64,000 bases of DNA from Rhodococcus sp. 14-2470-1b (GCF_002259415.1 NZ_NPFY01000006.1:248001-312000), one strand, 5' to 3'. Counted from the first letter of the stretch, positions 18,006 to 27,051 are shown. Numbers and translations are program-made. The notes: generated by a model not told the origin, from the sequence alone.

Positions 18006-19049
18006 CTAGTCCTTCTTTCCTGCGATCGCGGCGCGAGCGCCTGCGTTGACCACGAAGGTGAGCACGAAGAGCACGAGGCCTGCGGCGATGTAGGCGCCTG
18101 CCTGCAGCTGATTGTTGAACTCGCCTGCGGCAAGGGCAATCTTGGTCGCGAAGGTGCTGCCACCGTCGAACAACGTCCATCCGAAGCTCGACTGGACGCT
18201 GCGGATGATGATGTACAGGGCGATGGTCTCACCGAGGGCGCGGCCGAGGCCGAGCATGGAGCCGGACACGAAGCCGGACTTGCCGAACGGGATGACTGTG
18301 GTGCGAACGACTTCCCAGCGGGTGGCGCCGAGGGCGAGTGCAGCCTCGATCTGTCCGCGCGGGGTCTGTACGAACACCTCGCGGGTCACCGCGGCGATGA
18401 TCGGCAGGATCATCACTGCCAGCACGATGCCGCCGGTGAAGATGGTGCCGCCGCCCGCGATGGACACCGAGCCGGTGGAGAACAGTGGGAACCAGCTCAG
18501 GTTCTCGTTCAGCCATTCCGCGAACGGGCTGATGGCGGGAGCGAGCACGTAGAGGCCCCAGAGGCCGAACACGATCGAGGGAACCGCGGCGAGCAGGTCG
18601 ATGACGTAGCCGAGCGGCCCGGCGACCTTCTTCGGCGCGTAGTTGGTGAGATAGATTGCGATCCCCAGAGCCACGGGCATGGCCAGGATCAGCGCGAAGA
18701 TCGACACAGTCGCGGTCACCAGGAACAGGTCGCGAATACCGAAGACCATCGCAGAGGTGTCCGAGGTGTTCCACTGACCGTTGTAGGTCAGGAAGTTGAC
18801 CGTGTTGTTCTGCAACGACGGGATCGCGCGCCACAGCAGAAACACGCCGATGGCTGCGATGAGAACGATGACGAAGACACCCGAGCCCGTGGCGAGGGTG
18901 GAGAAGATCCGGTCACCTGGGCGCGTGACGGTGCCGCCCTTGGCTTTTTTGTCGGGCAATTGCTTGGGTTCTTCCGTGTTCCGCGGCACGCCGCCCGCGG
19001 AAATGCTCGCCGCAGATGGTTCGCCGGTGATCGAGTGGGTGTCGCTCAT
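18006..19049 (-). CDS. pstC: Phosphate ABC transporter permease PstC
   Basis: A 347-residue permease. After a hydrophilic N-terminus (about 50 residues ending in [16 protein letters not shown]) come six helices; the coupling loop [20 protein letters not shown] and the following [20 protein letters not shown] are PstC marks. ATG 19049 and GTG 19058 are both possible starts; GAGAGA lies upstream. It sits between pstS and pstA, with a hairpin in the pstS-pstC gap. Confidence 0.95.
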   Translation of the reverse strand: MSDTHSITGEPSAASISAGGVPRNTEEPKQLPDKKAKGGTVTRPGDRIFSTLATGSGVFVIVLIAAIGVFLLWRAIPSLQNNTVNFLTYNGQWNTSDTSAMVFGIRDLFLVTATVSIFALILAMPVALGIAIYLTNYAPKKVAGPLGYVIDLLAAVPSIVFGLWGLYVLAPAISPFAEWLNENLSWFPLFSTGSVSIAGGGTIFTGGIVLAVMILPIIAAVTREVFVQTPRGQIEAALALGATRWEVVRTTVIPFGKSGFVSGSMLGLGRALGETIALYIIIRSVQSSFGWTLFDGGSTFATKIALAAGEFNNQLQAGAYIAAGLVLFVLTFVVNAGARAAIAGKKD

Positions 19050-19098
19050 ACCGCTCACGTCTCTCGTTTGATGGCTTAGAGAGACGGGAGTCCCACCC

Positions 19099-19127
19099 GG
19101 GCGCCGCGGCTGTTGCTCGCGGCGCCC
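19099..19127 (-). terminator. Hairpin in the pstS-pstC gap
   Basis: GGGCGCCGCG (19099-19108) pairs with CGCGGCGCCC (19118-19127) across a 9-base loop, 26 bases after the pstS stop. It may partly terminate or stabilise the message so that PstS is made in excess over the membrane subunits, a usual need for binding proteins. Confidence 0.6.
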
Positions 19128-19152
19128 GAAGCGGGGTCTCGTCTCAATTGAA

Positions 19153-20250
19153 TCAGGCGATCGCGTTGATCGCGGTCTCGAGGCGCTCCTTGAAGGACTC
19201 GGGCAGCGGGACGTAGCCGGCTTCCTCGAGGCCCTGCTGGCCTTCGTTCGCTGCGCTCAGCAGGAACGACTTGACTGCTGCGGAGGTGTCGGCGTCGTAG
19301 CCGGCGGAGCAGACGATTTCGTACGTGGCGAGAACCAGCGGGTAGCTGTCCGCTGCGTTCGACGCATAGAGGGCGTCGATGTCGATCGCGAGGTCGTTGC
19401 CTTCACCGGAGAACTCGGCGGTGTCGATTGCTGCGCCTGCGGTCTCGCTGGACAGCTCGACGGGTCCGTTGCCGAAGTCGACAGCTGCGGTGCCGAGGCT
19501 TTCCTGGTCCGCGAAGCCCTTCTCGACGTAGGTGATGGAACCGGGGGTAGCGGCGACGGCCTGAGCGACGCCCGAGGATCCGTTGGCACCTTCACCGACG
19601 CCACCGGCCCAATCCGAGCTGTGATCGAGGGTCCATGCCTCGGGTGCAGCTGCGGAGAGGAAGCGCTGGAAGTTGTCGCTGGTGCCCGAGGAATCGGAGC
19701 GGTAGATCGGGGTGATCGGAGTGGACGGCAGGGTTGCACCCTCGTTCAGTGCAGCGATCGCCGGATCGTTCCAGGTGGTGATCTGGCCGGTGAAGATGCG
19801 TGCGGCTACGTCGGGGCTGACGACGAGGTTGTCGACGCCGTCGACGTTGTAGGCAACGGCGATGGGGCCGAAGACCAGCGGGAGGTTCCATGCCGGGTTG
19901 CCCTGGCAACGCTCGGCCGCTGCGGCTGCCTGCTCGTCCTTGATGGTCGAGTCGGAGCCGGCGAAGTCGACGAGGCCGGCGACGAACTGGGTACGGCCGT
20001 TGCCGGAACCACTGGTCGTGTACTCGACAGCCTGCCCGGCGCAGACACCGGAGTAGATGGACGTGAAGTTCGACATCGCGTTCTGCTGAGCGGACGATCC
20101 TTCACCGGTCAGAGGGGTCTTGCCCTCACACGTTGCTGCCGAGTCCGTGCCCGCAGCAGATTCGACGTTCGCGTCACTGCCACATGCGGTCAGCAGCATG
20201 GCGCCGATCGCCACTGCGCCTACGAGAGACGCGCTGCGCTTGAGCTTCAC
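19153..20250 (-). CDS. pstS: Phosphate-binding lipoprotein PstS
   Basis: A 365-residue periplasmic-type binding protein that captures phosphate outside the membrane. The lipobox LLTAC sets lipidation at Cys 23. Phosphate-contact motifs are visible as [39 protein letters not shown] and [16 protein letters not shown]. It heads the pst operon; a candidate PHO box lies 165 bases upstream, and CCGGAGGAAACAGGTG before the ATG provides the ribosome binding site. Confidence 0.96.
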   Translation of the reverse strand: MKLKRSASLVGAVAIGAMLLTACGSDANVESAAGTDSAATCEGKTPLTGEGSSAQQNAMSNFTSIYSGVCAGQAVEYTTSGSGNGRTQFVAGLVDFAGSDSTIKDEQAAAAAERCQGNPAWNLPLVFGPIAVAYNVDGVDNLVVSPDVAARIFTGQITTWNDPAIAALNEGATLPSTPITPIYRSDSSGTSDNFQRFLSAAAPEAWTLDHSSDWAGGVGEGANGSSGVAQAVAATPGSITYVEKGFADQESLGTAAVDFGNGPVELSSETAGAAIDTAEFSGEGNDLAIDIDALYASNAADSYPLVLATYEIVCSAGYDADTSAAVKSFLLSAANEGQQGLEEAGYVPLPESFKERLETAINAIA

Positions 20251-20414
20251 CTGTTTCCTCCGGGGAATCTTGTGCCGTGTCTCGTGTCAGCACCGGGATC
20301 GTGCGTGTCACGAGGATCAAGGTGCCGGCCCGTTTGTCGACCCTCGCACCGGGCGGCGTCGGCGCCGCCCGCTGGAAAAGGTAAGGGCCGCCGGTGGACG
20401 GCTACCCCCGGGTT

Positions 20415-20432
20415 GGTTAACGGAAGATGAAC
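20415..20432 (-). promoter_or_regulatory. Candidate PHO box upstream of pstS
   Basis: On the minus strand GTTCATC-N4-GTTAACC forms two 7-base direct half-sites with 11-base period, close to the GTTCACC-N4-GTTCACC pattern known for RegX3/PhoP phosphate regulators of actinobacteria. It lies 165-182 bases upstream of pstS. This fits induction of pst under phosphate limitation. Confidence 0.65.
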
Positions 20433-20454
20433 AGAGTGGGCTGTATGTCCGGTT

Positions 20455-21363
20455 CTACGGACGCGAGTAGGCGACGTCGGTATGAAAACGCGTGAAACCC
20501 AGTCGTTCGTACGTGTGCACGGCTGCTGCATTGTCCGATTCGACGTACAGAAGCACGTCCTGCAGGTCCCTGCCGCGCAGGTAGTGCAACCCAGCGAGCG
20601 TCAACACTCGGCCGAGCCCCCGACCTTGCGCCTCGGGGTCGATACCGACGACGTAGACCTCGCCGATCTCGTTCTCCCCGGCCTCGGCCGGGTGGACCTT
20701 GGTCCAATGAAATCCGAGGAGGGTATCGGTTCCTTCTTCGAACGCGAGAAACACCCCGGCAGGATCGAACCACGCCTCGTCACGCCGTTCGGCGATGTCC
20801 TTCTCGGTCCATCCACCTTGCTCGGGGTGCCAGGAGAACGCCGCGTTGTTCACGCGAAGCAGTTCCGCGTCGTCCTGATGCCCTCGGTAGGTCCGAAGCG
20901 AAACATTGTCCGGCACAATGACATCCGGCAACGCAGGCTCGGCGAGCGGACGCCTGAGCTGAAGCAACTCGCGAGCGACCGACAACCCGAGCGTCGACGC
21001 CAGTGCCCGTGCGGCATCGATGTTTCCGTGCGCCCAGATCCGGGCCCCGGCCCCACCGTCGGCGAAGGATCGGTCGATCAAACGTGTTCCGATTCCGCGA
21101 GTGCGGAACTCCGGATCCACGACGATCTCGGTCATCGTGGGCGATCCGGCAGCGGTGCCCGCGTACCCGACGACGCGTGAACCGCCCGTCGCGATCAGAT
21201 GAGTCGTGTCGTCACCGGATCCGACGGATTTCAGTGCCTGCTCGGACAGCGGCGCCGTGCCGTCGACCTCGGTTGCGCGTGCGGCGATCGCCCGGATCTC
21301 GTCGACGACGTCTGGCGCCATCTCCGCGGAATCGATGCGAGCGATATCGATCGAGAGAGTCAT
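20455..21363 (-). CDS. mshD: Mycothiol synthase MshD
   Basis: A 302-residue enzyme with two GNAT acetyltransferase domains; it acetylates Cys-GlcN-Ins with acetyl-CoA in the last step of mycothiol synthesis. The N-terminal half has VVDPEFRTRGIGTRLID; the C-terminal, catalytic half has EIGEVYVVGIDPEAQGRGLG and RVLTLAGLHYL, then YVESDNAAAVHTYERLGF. Its place beside the GlnR-like regulator and near pst matches M. tuberculosis (Rv0819). It starts 6 bases after the regulator's stop, so the pair is an operon. Confidence 0.95.
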   Translation of the reverse strand: MTLSIDIARIDSAEMAPDVVDEIRAIAARATEVDGTAPLSEQALKSVGSGDDTTHLIATGGSRVVGYAGTAAGSPTMTEIVVDPEFRTRGIGTRLIDRSFADGGAGARIWAHGNIDAARALASTLGLSVARELLQLRRPLAEPALPDVIVPDNVSLRTYRGHQDDAELLRVNNAAFSWHPEQGGWTEKDIAERRDEAWFDPAGVFLAFEEGTDTLLGFHWTKVHPAEAGENEIGEVYVVGIDPEAQGRGLGRVLTLAGLHYLRGRDLQDVLLYVESDNAAAVHTYERLGFTRFHTDVAYSRP

Positions 21364-21369
21364 CGTCGG

Positions 21370-22143
21370 TCAGTTCGTACTTCCGTTTGTCGCGCCGCCC
21401 AGGGAACTGAACTCGACGCTGTCCGAATCGTTGTCGTCGTCGCCGTCGGGGGTCGCCGGACCTCCCTTGGAGCTACGGCTGGGTCGCACGGCCTTGTACC
21501 CGACGTTGCGGACGGTGCCGATGAGCGACTCGTACTCGCTTCCCAGCTTGGCCCGCAGGCGCCGGACGTGGACGTCGACGGTTCTGGTGCCACCGAAGAA
21601 GTCGTACCCCCACACTTCCTGGAGCAGCTGGGCACGGGTGAAGACGCGTCCCGCATGCTGGGCCAGGTACTTGAGGAGCTCGAATTCCTTGTAGGTGAGG
21701 TCCAGCGGCCGACCGCGCAACCGGGCCGTGTAGGTGCCTTCGTCGATGACGAGCTCACCCAGTGTGATCTTGCCCGATGCCTCGGGACTCGCGACGCCGC
21801 CCGACCTACCCACGAGGAGCCGCAACCGCGCGTCGATCTCCGCGGGGCCGGTGCCGGGAAGCAGGATGTCGTCGAGACCCCACTCGGAGTTGACCGCGAC
21901 GAGGCCGCCTTCGGTGAGGACTGCGACGACCGGAATCGCGGAGCCCGTGCTGCCGAGCAACCGGCACAGTCCGCGCGCCGCTGCCAGGTCGGTACGGGCA
22001 TCCACCAGCGCGATGTCCGCGGAACCGGCCTCGAGCAGCGAGGAGACCTCGGTCGGAGCGGGCCGCACGTGGTGGGCCAACAATGCCAGAGACGGCAGTA
22101 CGGCCTCCGGGTTCGGATCGGAGGTCAGAAGCAAGAGCTCCAT
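21370..22143 (-). CDS. glnR: GlnR-like OmpR-family response regulator
   Basis: A 257-residue regulator. The receiver domain (residues 1-115) is atypical: one Asp is in ALVDARTD but the usual acidic pocket is not clear, as in GlnR, which acts without normal phosphorylation. The winged-helix DNA-binding domain ([55 protein letters not shown]) is clear. The acidic tail ([10 protein letters not shown]) is not needed for DNA binding. In relatives GlnR controls nitrogen assimilation; orthology to Rv0818 is inferred from gene order. GGAGGCTGA precedes the ATG. Confidence 0.85.
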   Translation of the reverse strand: MELLLLTSDPNPEAVLPSLALLAHHVRPAPTEVSSLLEAGSADIALVDARTDLAAARGLCRLLGSTGSAIPVVAVLTEGGLVAVNSEWGLDDILLPGTGPAEIDARLRLLVGRSGGVASPEASGKITLGELVIDEGTYTARLRGRPLDLTYKEFELLKYLAQHAGRVFTRAQLLQEVWGYDFFGGTRTVDVHVRRLRAKLGSEYESLIGTVRNVGYKAVRPSRSSKGGPATPDGDDDNDSDSVEFSSLGGATNGSTN

Positions 22144-22287
22144 TCAGCCTCCATTCTTACCGCTGTCACTCAAAGACTCCTTCGCCGAGGTCGAGTCCTT
22201 GTTCAGGCAACAAGACTAACCCGTCCGACACCTGTCGCGTGCCGCCGTCCCCGAAAGCCCCGGCGGGCATCGGTCACAATGGGCGTC

Positions 22288-23067
22288 ATGCGCAAACTGA
22301 TCATCGGACTCGTGAGCCTGCTGGCACTTGCCGTCGTCGTGGACTTCGGAGCGGCCGCGTACTCCGAGTACCGCGTCTCACGCGCAATTCGCGACGGCGG
22401 AGATCTGACCTCCGACCCGCAGGTGATCGTCCACGGATTCCCGTTCCTGACCCAGGCCGCCGACGGCAAGTATCAGAACGTGGAGATCCGCGCTCAGGAC
22501 GTACCGACCGACTACGTGGACTCGACGACCATCGAGGCCAACCTCCGCGGCGTCGCGGTACCCCTCTCCGACCTCGTCGACGGGTCGGTGGGAGCAGTGC
22601 CCGTCGACGAACTCGACGGCCGAGTGCGCATCGAGGCAACCGACCTCGGACGGTTCCTCGGTATCGTCGACCTGCAGGTTTCCGCTCCCCCCGCGGACAA
22701 GTCCGACGGCACGGGCGGGTCCGGCGGCTCCGGTATGACCACGAACGGCGGCGTCGTCCTGACCGGCACGGTCCCCGTCGGCCCGGTCGAGACCAAGGTC
22801 GCCGTCCAAGCGGACCTCATCCTCGACGGTGACAGTGTCGACATCGTTGCGAGCGACTTCTACTTCGGCCCGGAGGGGAACGCCGATTTCAGCATTCCGG
22901 ACTTCGCGAAGCCTGCGGTGCTCGGGCTCTTCACCAAGACCATCGACCGGCAGACGCTGCCGTTCGGGATTCTCCCGACCGATGTCTACGCGGAGGGTTC
23001 GCAGATCGTGATCGAGGGCAATGCGAAGGACGTGACCATCGATCTCGAGCAGATCGAGAAGCCATGA
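22288..23067 (+). CDS. lmeA: DUF2993 protein, LmeA-like mannan-synthesis factor
   Basis: A 259-residue cell-envelope protein. The N-terminal helix KLIIGLVSLLALAVVVDFGA is a signal or anchor, and the rest is the DUF2993 domain (VHGFPFLTQAADGKYQNVEI, then KTIDRQTLPFGILPTDVYAE). In mycobacteria LmeA (Rv0817c) binds phosphoinositides and supports elongation of the lipomannan backbone. A Gly/Ser-rich insert (DGTGGSGGSGMTT) lies near residue 150. ATG 22279 is an alternative start. It overlaps the thioredoxin gene by 4 bases. Confidence 0.88.
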   Translation: MRKLIIGLVSLLALAVVVDFGAAAYSEYRVSRAIRDGGDLTSDPQVIVHGFPFLTQAADGKYQNVEIRAQDVPTDYVDSTTIEANLRGVAVPLSDLVDGSVGAVPVDELDGRVRIEATDLGRFLGIVDLQVSAPPADKSDGTGGSGGSGMTTNGGVVLTGTVPVGPVETKVAVQADLILDGDSVDIVASDFYFGPEGNADFSIPDFAKPAVLGLFTKTIDRQTLPFGILPTDVYAEGSQIVIEGNAKDVTIDLEQIEKP

Positions 23068-23498
23068 CCGGAATCACAATTCTCGTGGTGACACTCGTCG
23101 TCGCCACGATTGTCGGACTGGTTCTCCGGTCTCGGTCCGGCACGGTGCGCGTCACCGACTCGGAAGGTTCGGCCGGTCGCCGAACCCTGCTTCTCGACGC
23201 CGGAGCCGTTCCGGGTACGTCGACGGTTCTGCACTTCTCGGCGGAGTGGTGCGGCCCGTGTGCTGCCGTCCGCCGGGTCGTGGGCCAGGTGATCGACGGG
23301 TCGACCGACGGAGCAACGGCACAGAACGGACCCCAGGAGCTCGAGGTCGACATCGACGCTCACCCGGTCCTCGCGAAGGAAATGGGCGTCCTGTCTCTGC
23401 CGACGACGTTCGTGCTCGACGCCGACCTGGTGGAACGAGCCAGGATTTCCGGGGTTCCGAAGGCCGACGCCCTCCGTTCGGCCCTCGAGAACCTGTAG
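23064..23498 (+). CDS. thiX: Membrane-anchored thioredoxin-fold protein
   Basis: A 144-residue protein with an N-terminal membrane helix (ITILVVTLVVATIVGLVL) and a thioredoxin domain with the redox motif AEWCGPC at about residue 61-67 and the cis-Pro loop LSLPTTFVLD. It should act on thiols at the cell surface. Its ATG overlaps the lmeA stop (ATGA), so the two genes are translationally coupled. The M. tuberculosis counterpart is Rv0816c. Confidence 0.88.
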   Translation: MTGITILVVTLVVATIVGLVLRSRSGTVRVTDSEGSAGRRTLLLDAGAVPGTSTVLHFSAEWCGPCAAVRRVVGQVIDGSTDGATAQNGPQELEVDIDAHPVLAKEMGVLSLPTTFVLDADLVERARISGVPKADALRSALENL

Positions 23499-23521
23499 TT
23501 CTGCTGGTCCGCGACGTCCGG

Positions 23522-23535
23522 TAGGATGCTCGGTG
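23522..23535 (+). promoter_or_regulatory. -10 element of the leader-peptide transcript
   Basis: TAGGAT at 23522-23527 ends 7 bases before GTG 23535, the exact spacing for a leaderless message that begins with the leader peptide's start codon. Confidence 0.6.
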
Positions 23536-23621
23536 TGTTCACCGCCCACGAGCTGATGCTCACCAGTCGCCGCACGGTCGATCTGTGCCGACTGGGCGGT
23601 TGTTGCTGTCGCTGCCACTGA
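23535..23621 (+). CDS. Cysteine-rich leader peptide (attenuation uORF)
   Basis: A 28-residue reading frame that starts at GTG 23535 and ends at TGA 23619-23621. It contains TSRRTVDLCR and ends CRLGGCCCRCH, with five of the last eleven residues cysteine. Short uORFs with the same R-R-x-VDLC...CC pattern precede sulfur genes in mycobacteria, where ribosome speed through the Cys codons reports cysteine supply and controls the downstream operon. Here the operon is DUF4395, rhodanese and DUF1416, all sulfur-related. ATG 23526 is in the same frame but overlaps the -10 box. Confidence 0.75.
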   Translation: MFTAHELMLTSRRTVDLCRLGGCCCRCH

Positions 23622-23736
23622 TCTCACCGCCGGCCTCGTGGCCGCGCATCCATCCGGTTCGAGATCGTCGGCGAATCCTTCGTGTTCGCCGCGCCCATGC
23701 AGTTTTCTGTCATCAGCCCAGCACGCAGGAGCACCG

Positions 23737-24258
23737 TTGTCCACAGAATCTCCATCGTCCCCAGAATCTCCCCCGTCCCCAGAATCTCCCCCGTCCACAG
23801 CTTCCTCGCCCGTGGTCGACCAGGTCGACGTCCGGGGGCCACGCTTCGCAGCGTGGATCACCACGGCAGTTCTCGTACTCGTTCTGATTCTCTCCACCTT
23901 CCAGAGCACCGTTGCTGCGGTGATCCTGGCGGTTCAGGCCGTCGTGTTCGCGATCGGCGCGGCACGCGGGCCGAGGAAGAGCCCGTACGGGTCGCTTTTC
24001 GCACACTTCATCGCGCCGCGACTCGGACCGACCACCGAACGTGAACCCGTCGCACCGCTGAAGTTCGCCCAGCTCGTCGGCTTTCTGTTCGCTGCAATCG
24101 GTGTGCTCGGCTTCGCACTCAGCACTCCCCTCGTCGGGACGATCGCGACCGGCTTCGCGCTGTTCGCGGCCTTCCTGAACGCAGCCTTCGCATTCTGCCT
24201 GGGCTGCCAGATCTATCCCCTCGTAGCGCGACTGCGGACACAATCCGCACGCGCTTGA
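23737..24258 (+). CDS. DUF4395 membrane protein
   Basis: A 173-residue membrane protein. TTG 23737 is chosen because AGGAG lies 5 bases before it and the leader-peptide region ends earlier. The N-terminus is a low-complexity stretch built from a repeated SPESPPS unit, then VDQVDVRGPRFAAWITT and four helices. The final helix ends CLGCQIYPLVAR, a Cys-x-x-Cys pair typical of DUF4395. It lies between the leader peptide and the rhodanese, suggesting a membrane role in thiol or sulfur handling. Confidence 0.75.
   Translation: MSTESPSSPESPPSPESPPSTASSPVVDQVDVRGPRFAAWITTAVLVLVLILSTFQSTVAAVILAVQAVVFAIGAARGPRKSPYGSLFAHFIAPRLGPTTEREPVAPLKFAQLVGFLFAAIGVLGFALSTPLVGTIATGFALFAAFLNAAFAFCLGCQIYPLVARLRTQSARA
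23756..23808 (+). repeat. Short tandem repeat inside the DUF4395 gene
   Basis: The unit CCCCAGAATCTCCCCCGT recurs in slightly varied form about three times and encodes the SPESPPS-type residues of the disordered N-terminus. Confidence 0.6.
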
Positions 24259-24310
24259 TCGCTCGACCCCTCCACCGACCGAAGTAACGCACAAGATCGA
24301 AAGGAAACCC

Positions 24311-25147
24311 ATGGCTCGCTCCGACGTCCTGGTCTCTGCCGACTGGGCCGAGCAGAACCTGAACGCCCCGAAGACCGTTTTCGTCGAGGTCGACGAAGAC
24401 GCAAGCGCCTACGACGGCGGTCACATCGAAGGCGCAGTGAAGCTCGACTGGCGCAAGGACCTCCAGGATGCGGTTCGTCGCGACTTCCTGAACCAGGAGC
24501 AGTTCTCGGATCTGCTCTCGTCGAAGGGCATCTCCAACGACGACACCGTCGTCCTCTACGGCGGCAACAACAACTGGTTCGCTGCTTACGCCTACTGGTA
24601 CTTCAAGCTGTACGGCCACAAGGACGTCAAGCTCATCGACGGTGGCCGCAAGAAGTGGGAACTCGACGGCCGCCCGCTGTCGAAGGACGTCGTCACCCGT
24701 GAGGCGACGCAGTACCGCGCCGAGGCTCCCGACCTGTCGATCCGCGCGTTCCGCGACGAGGTCATCGACGCGATCGGCAACAAGAACCTCGTCGACGTGC
24801 GTTCGCCCGACGAGTTCTCCGGCAAGATCCTCGCCCCCGCACACCTCCCGCAGGAGCAGGCGCAGCAGCGGGGCCACGTCCCCGGTGCCATCAACATCCC
24901 GTGGAGCACCACCGCCAACGAGGACGGCACCTTCAAGGACGACGACGCCCTCGAGGCGCTCTACAAGGAAAAGGGCTACGACGACGGCAAGGCCACCATC
25001 GCCTACTGCCGCATCGGCGAGCGTTCGAGCCACACCTGGTTCGTGCTGAAGGAACTTCTCGGCAAGTCGGACGTCAAGAACTACGACGGCAGCTGGGTAG
25101 AGTACGGCTCCCTCGTCGGAGCACCCATCGAGTTGGAGGTTCACTGA
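24311..25147 (+). CDS. Thiosulfate sulfurtransferase (rhodanese), CysA2/SseA type
   Basis: A 278-residue protein with two rhodanese domains. The second carries the active loop CRIGERS with the catalytic Cys at about 232, the form seen in mycobacterial CysA2 (Rv0815c). It moves sulfane sulfur from thiosulfate to thiols or cyanide. GAAAGGAAACCC before ATG 24311 is the ribosome binding site. It lies in an operon with DUF4395 and DUF1416, all downstream of the cysteine leader peptide. Confidence 0.93.
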   Translation: MARSDVLVSADWAEQNLNAPKTVFVEVDEDASAYDGGHIEGAVKLDWRKDLQDAVRRDFLNQEQFSDLLSSKGISNDDTVVLYGGNNNWFAAYAYWYFKLYGHKDVKLIDGGRKKWELDGRPLSKDVVTREATQYRAEAPDLSIRAFRDEVIDAIGNKNLVDVRSPDEFSGKILAPAHLPQEQAQQRGHVPGAINIPWSTTANEDGTFKDDDALEALYKEKGYDDGKATIAYCRIGERSSHTWFVLKELLGKSDVKNYDGSWVEYGSLVGAPIELEVH

Positions 25148-25149
25148 TC

Positions 25150-25455
25150 ATGTGTGCTGCACCCGTTCAGGGCCAGGCCATTCCGGCAGGCGTCGACGTC
25201 GAGAAGGAAACCGTCATCACCGGTCGTGTCCTCGGAGGCGACGGGGAGCCTGTGGGCGGTGCGTTCGTGCGCCTGCTCGACGGCACCGGTGAGTTCACCG
25301 CCGAGGTTGTCGCGTCGGGCACCGGAGACTTCCGTTTCTTCGCAGCTCCCGGCAACTGGACGCTGCGCGCACTGTCGGCGTCGGGCAACGGCCAGGCCGA
25401 CATCGCGCCGGAGGGCGCAGGCATCCATTCGGCGAACGTGACCGTCGGAGTCTGA
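25150..25455 (+). CDS. sseC: DUF1416 protein, SseC type
   Basis: A 101-residue protein beginning MCAAPVQGQAIPAGVDVEKE, followed by a carboxypeptidase-regulatory-like beta fold (ITGRVLGGDGEPVGGAFVRL, TGDFRFFAAPGNWTLRAL). It starts 2 bases after the rhodanese stop. SseC always accompanies the rhodanese gene in mycobacteria (Rv0814c); its exact role in sulfur transfer is unknown. Confidence 0.9.
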   Translation: MCAAPVQGQAIPAGVDVEKETVITGRVLGGDGEPVGGAFVRLLDGTGEFTAEVVASGTGDFRFFAAPGNWTLRALSASGNGQADIAPEGAGIHSANVTVGV

Positions 25456-25472
25456 TCTCTCCCGTAGGCCGA

Positions 25473-25508
25473 AAGAACCCCCGCACCGATCGGTGCGGGG
25501 GTTCTTTT
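25473..25508. terminator. Bidirectional terminator after sseC
   Basis: AAGAACCCCCGCACCG (25473-25488) pairs with CGGTGCGGGGGTTCTT (25491-25506), followed by T's on the plus strand. It separates the sulfur operon from the convergent cutinase-like gene. Confidence 0.92.
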
Positions 25509-25518
25509 CCGTGCGGTG

Positions 25519-27051
25519 TCAGCCTTGCGTCGTCTCGGGGACGATCTCGGTCTTCGGCTCGGTCGTCGGATCCGGCACGACGCTGTACTGCGGCGAGAAG
25601 ACTCCGGGGGGAACCACGTTCAGCGACTCCAGGAACGCGCCCAGATCGCTGTCGCGCGTGACGGTGCCCGGGGTAGGCAACGTCTGCGGATTCGGCTCAC
25701 GCGCAGCCTCGGGGAGAGGCTCGGCATCCGGCGCTGGGGGTGCGTCGTCGGTGTTCTTGCGTTCGCGTTCGGTCTGCGCCAGATCGGTCACCCAGGCGAC
25801 GATCTTCTCGCTCTCCCATTCGCGGCCGTCGCCCGGGTTGTTGTTCCAGTACAGGAGGTGCTGGAGGAATCCGATGAAGATGTACGGCCCGACGACGACG
25901 TCGACGATGCCCTTGTTGTTCTCCACGAGGCCCTCACCCTCCTGGCGGAGCTTCTCGCGCACCTTGTCCGCACCGGGGCCGAGAGCCCAGTTGAGATCGG
26001 CGAGAAGCTGGTCGGGAGTCAACTGCTCCCACGCCTTCTGTTCGTCGACCTCGTAGAGCTGATCGGACACCTTGAGCAGAACTTCGAGCAGCGTCTCGTC
26101 GGACTCGAGCCAATCCTTGTTGGTGGCGATGTCCACGATGGCGCGGGTGGCGATGGAGCTCACGGCCCGCGCGAAATCGGCGACGGTCTGCAGCGGGTTG
26201 AGAATCGTCAGCCGCATCTGTCCCAGAATGCCGAGGGCCAACTGCAGCGCGACGATGTTGTCCGGCGCGTCGCAGGCCAGATCGTACGGTCGGCACGACC
26301 ACGTCACCTTGTCGTTCAGCGTTCCGTAGTCCTTGGCGGTCTGCGACTGGAAGCCACCGTCGGTCGGGCCGGGCTCGTCGAAGTTCGGCACACCCGCCGG
26401 TCGGTACGGCGCACCGATCATGACGACCCCTGCGATGTCGTCTCCGGTGACCAGCGCGGCCGGATCACGATGACCGAGCTCCATGGAGACACGTTCGATG
26501 ACTTCACCGCCGACGCTGTAGCCGAGCAGAACGAACTTGGTGTCGTCGCCGCATGTGGTCTTGTACTGGTCGAGCAGTCGGTTGGTGGAGGCGACGCCTT
26601 CTGCGACGGACTGTTGGTAGGTGTCGACGTCCGAGAGCACGCCGACGCCGTAGGTCGACGGGTACGGGACGTAGAGCCAACCGACGGAGCCGGGACTGTT
26701 CGCGCTCGCCTGCCCGACGGGAAGTGTGACATTTCCCACCCAGTTCGACGCCGGGGACCGCGGCTCCTCGTTCAGGGGGTCACGGTCTGCGTCGGAGTCC
26801 GTCGCGCCGGACACTGCGAGCATCAGTACGTCCGGGCAATCCTGGGCGTAGTTGTTGGGGTCGATGTTCGGCTCGTCCGACGATCCGGAGGACGAACCAC
26901 TGTCCGCAGAGCCACTGTCCTCCACAGAGCCGCTGTCCACAGAGCCGCTGTCCGGTGCAGCCGAGGCTGCGGTGGGAACCACCAACAGCAGGACCGTTGC
27001 AATTGTCGCGGTCGTGAACAGCCAAGAGCCAGCACGTGATCGGCGCTGCAT
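25519..27051 (-). CDS. Secreted cutinase-like alpha/beta hydrolase with long C-terminal extension
   Basis: A 510-residue secreted protein. A signal peptide ends near residue 31 (PTAASAA before PDSGS). A Ser/Asp/Gly repeat (SGSVDSGSVEDSGSADSGSS) links it to a cutinase-type domain that starts with AQDCPDVLMLAVSGA and carries the nucleophile elbow LLGYSVGGEV at about residue 170. After the core fold, about 200 extra residues include VVVGPYIFIGFLQHLLYWNN and a Pro-rich tail. Mycobacterial cutinase-like proteins act as lipases, esterases or thioesterases at the cell wall. It stands alone, minus strand. Confidence 0.8.
   Translation of the reverse strand: MQRRSRAGSWLFTTATIATVLLLVVPTAASAAPDSGSVDSGSVEDSGSADSGSSSGSSDEPNIDPNNYAQDCPDVLMLAVSGATDSDADRDPLNEEPRSPASNWVGNVTLPVGQASANSPGSVGWLYVPYPSTYGVGVLSDVDTYQQSVAEGVASTNRLLDQYKTTCGDDTKFVLLGYSVGGEVIERVSMELGHRDPAALVTGDDIAGVVMIGAPYRPAGVPNFDEPGPTDGGFQSQTAKDYGTLNDKVTWSCRPYDLACDAPDNIVALQLALGILGQMRLTILNPLQTVADFARAVSSIATRAIVDIATNKDWLESDETLLEVLLKVSDQLYEVDEQKAWEQLTPDQLLADLNWALGPGADKVREKLRQEGEGLVENNKGIVDVVVGPYIFIGFLQHLLYWNNNPGDGREWESEKIVAWVTDLAQTERERKNTDDAPPAPDAEPLPEAAREPNPQTLPTPGTVTRDSDLGAFLESLNVVPPGVFSPQYSVVPDPTTEPKTEIVPETTQG

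Noticed and set aside
21199..22287. Long plus-strand open frame ahead of lmeA
   Set aside because: It is the shadow of mshD and the GlnR-like gene on the other strand; protein likeness starts only at the LmeA membrane helix.
23526..23534. ATG 23526 as start of the leader peptide
   Set aside because: It overlaps the TAGGAT -10 box, so transcription would begin after it; GTG 23535 fits the leaderless spacing.
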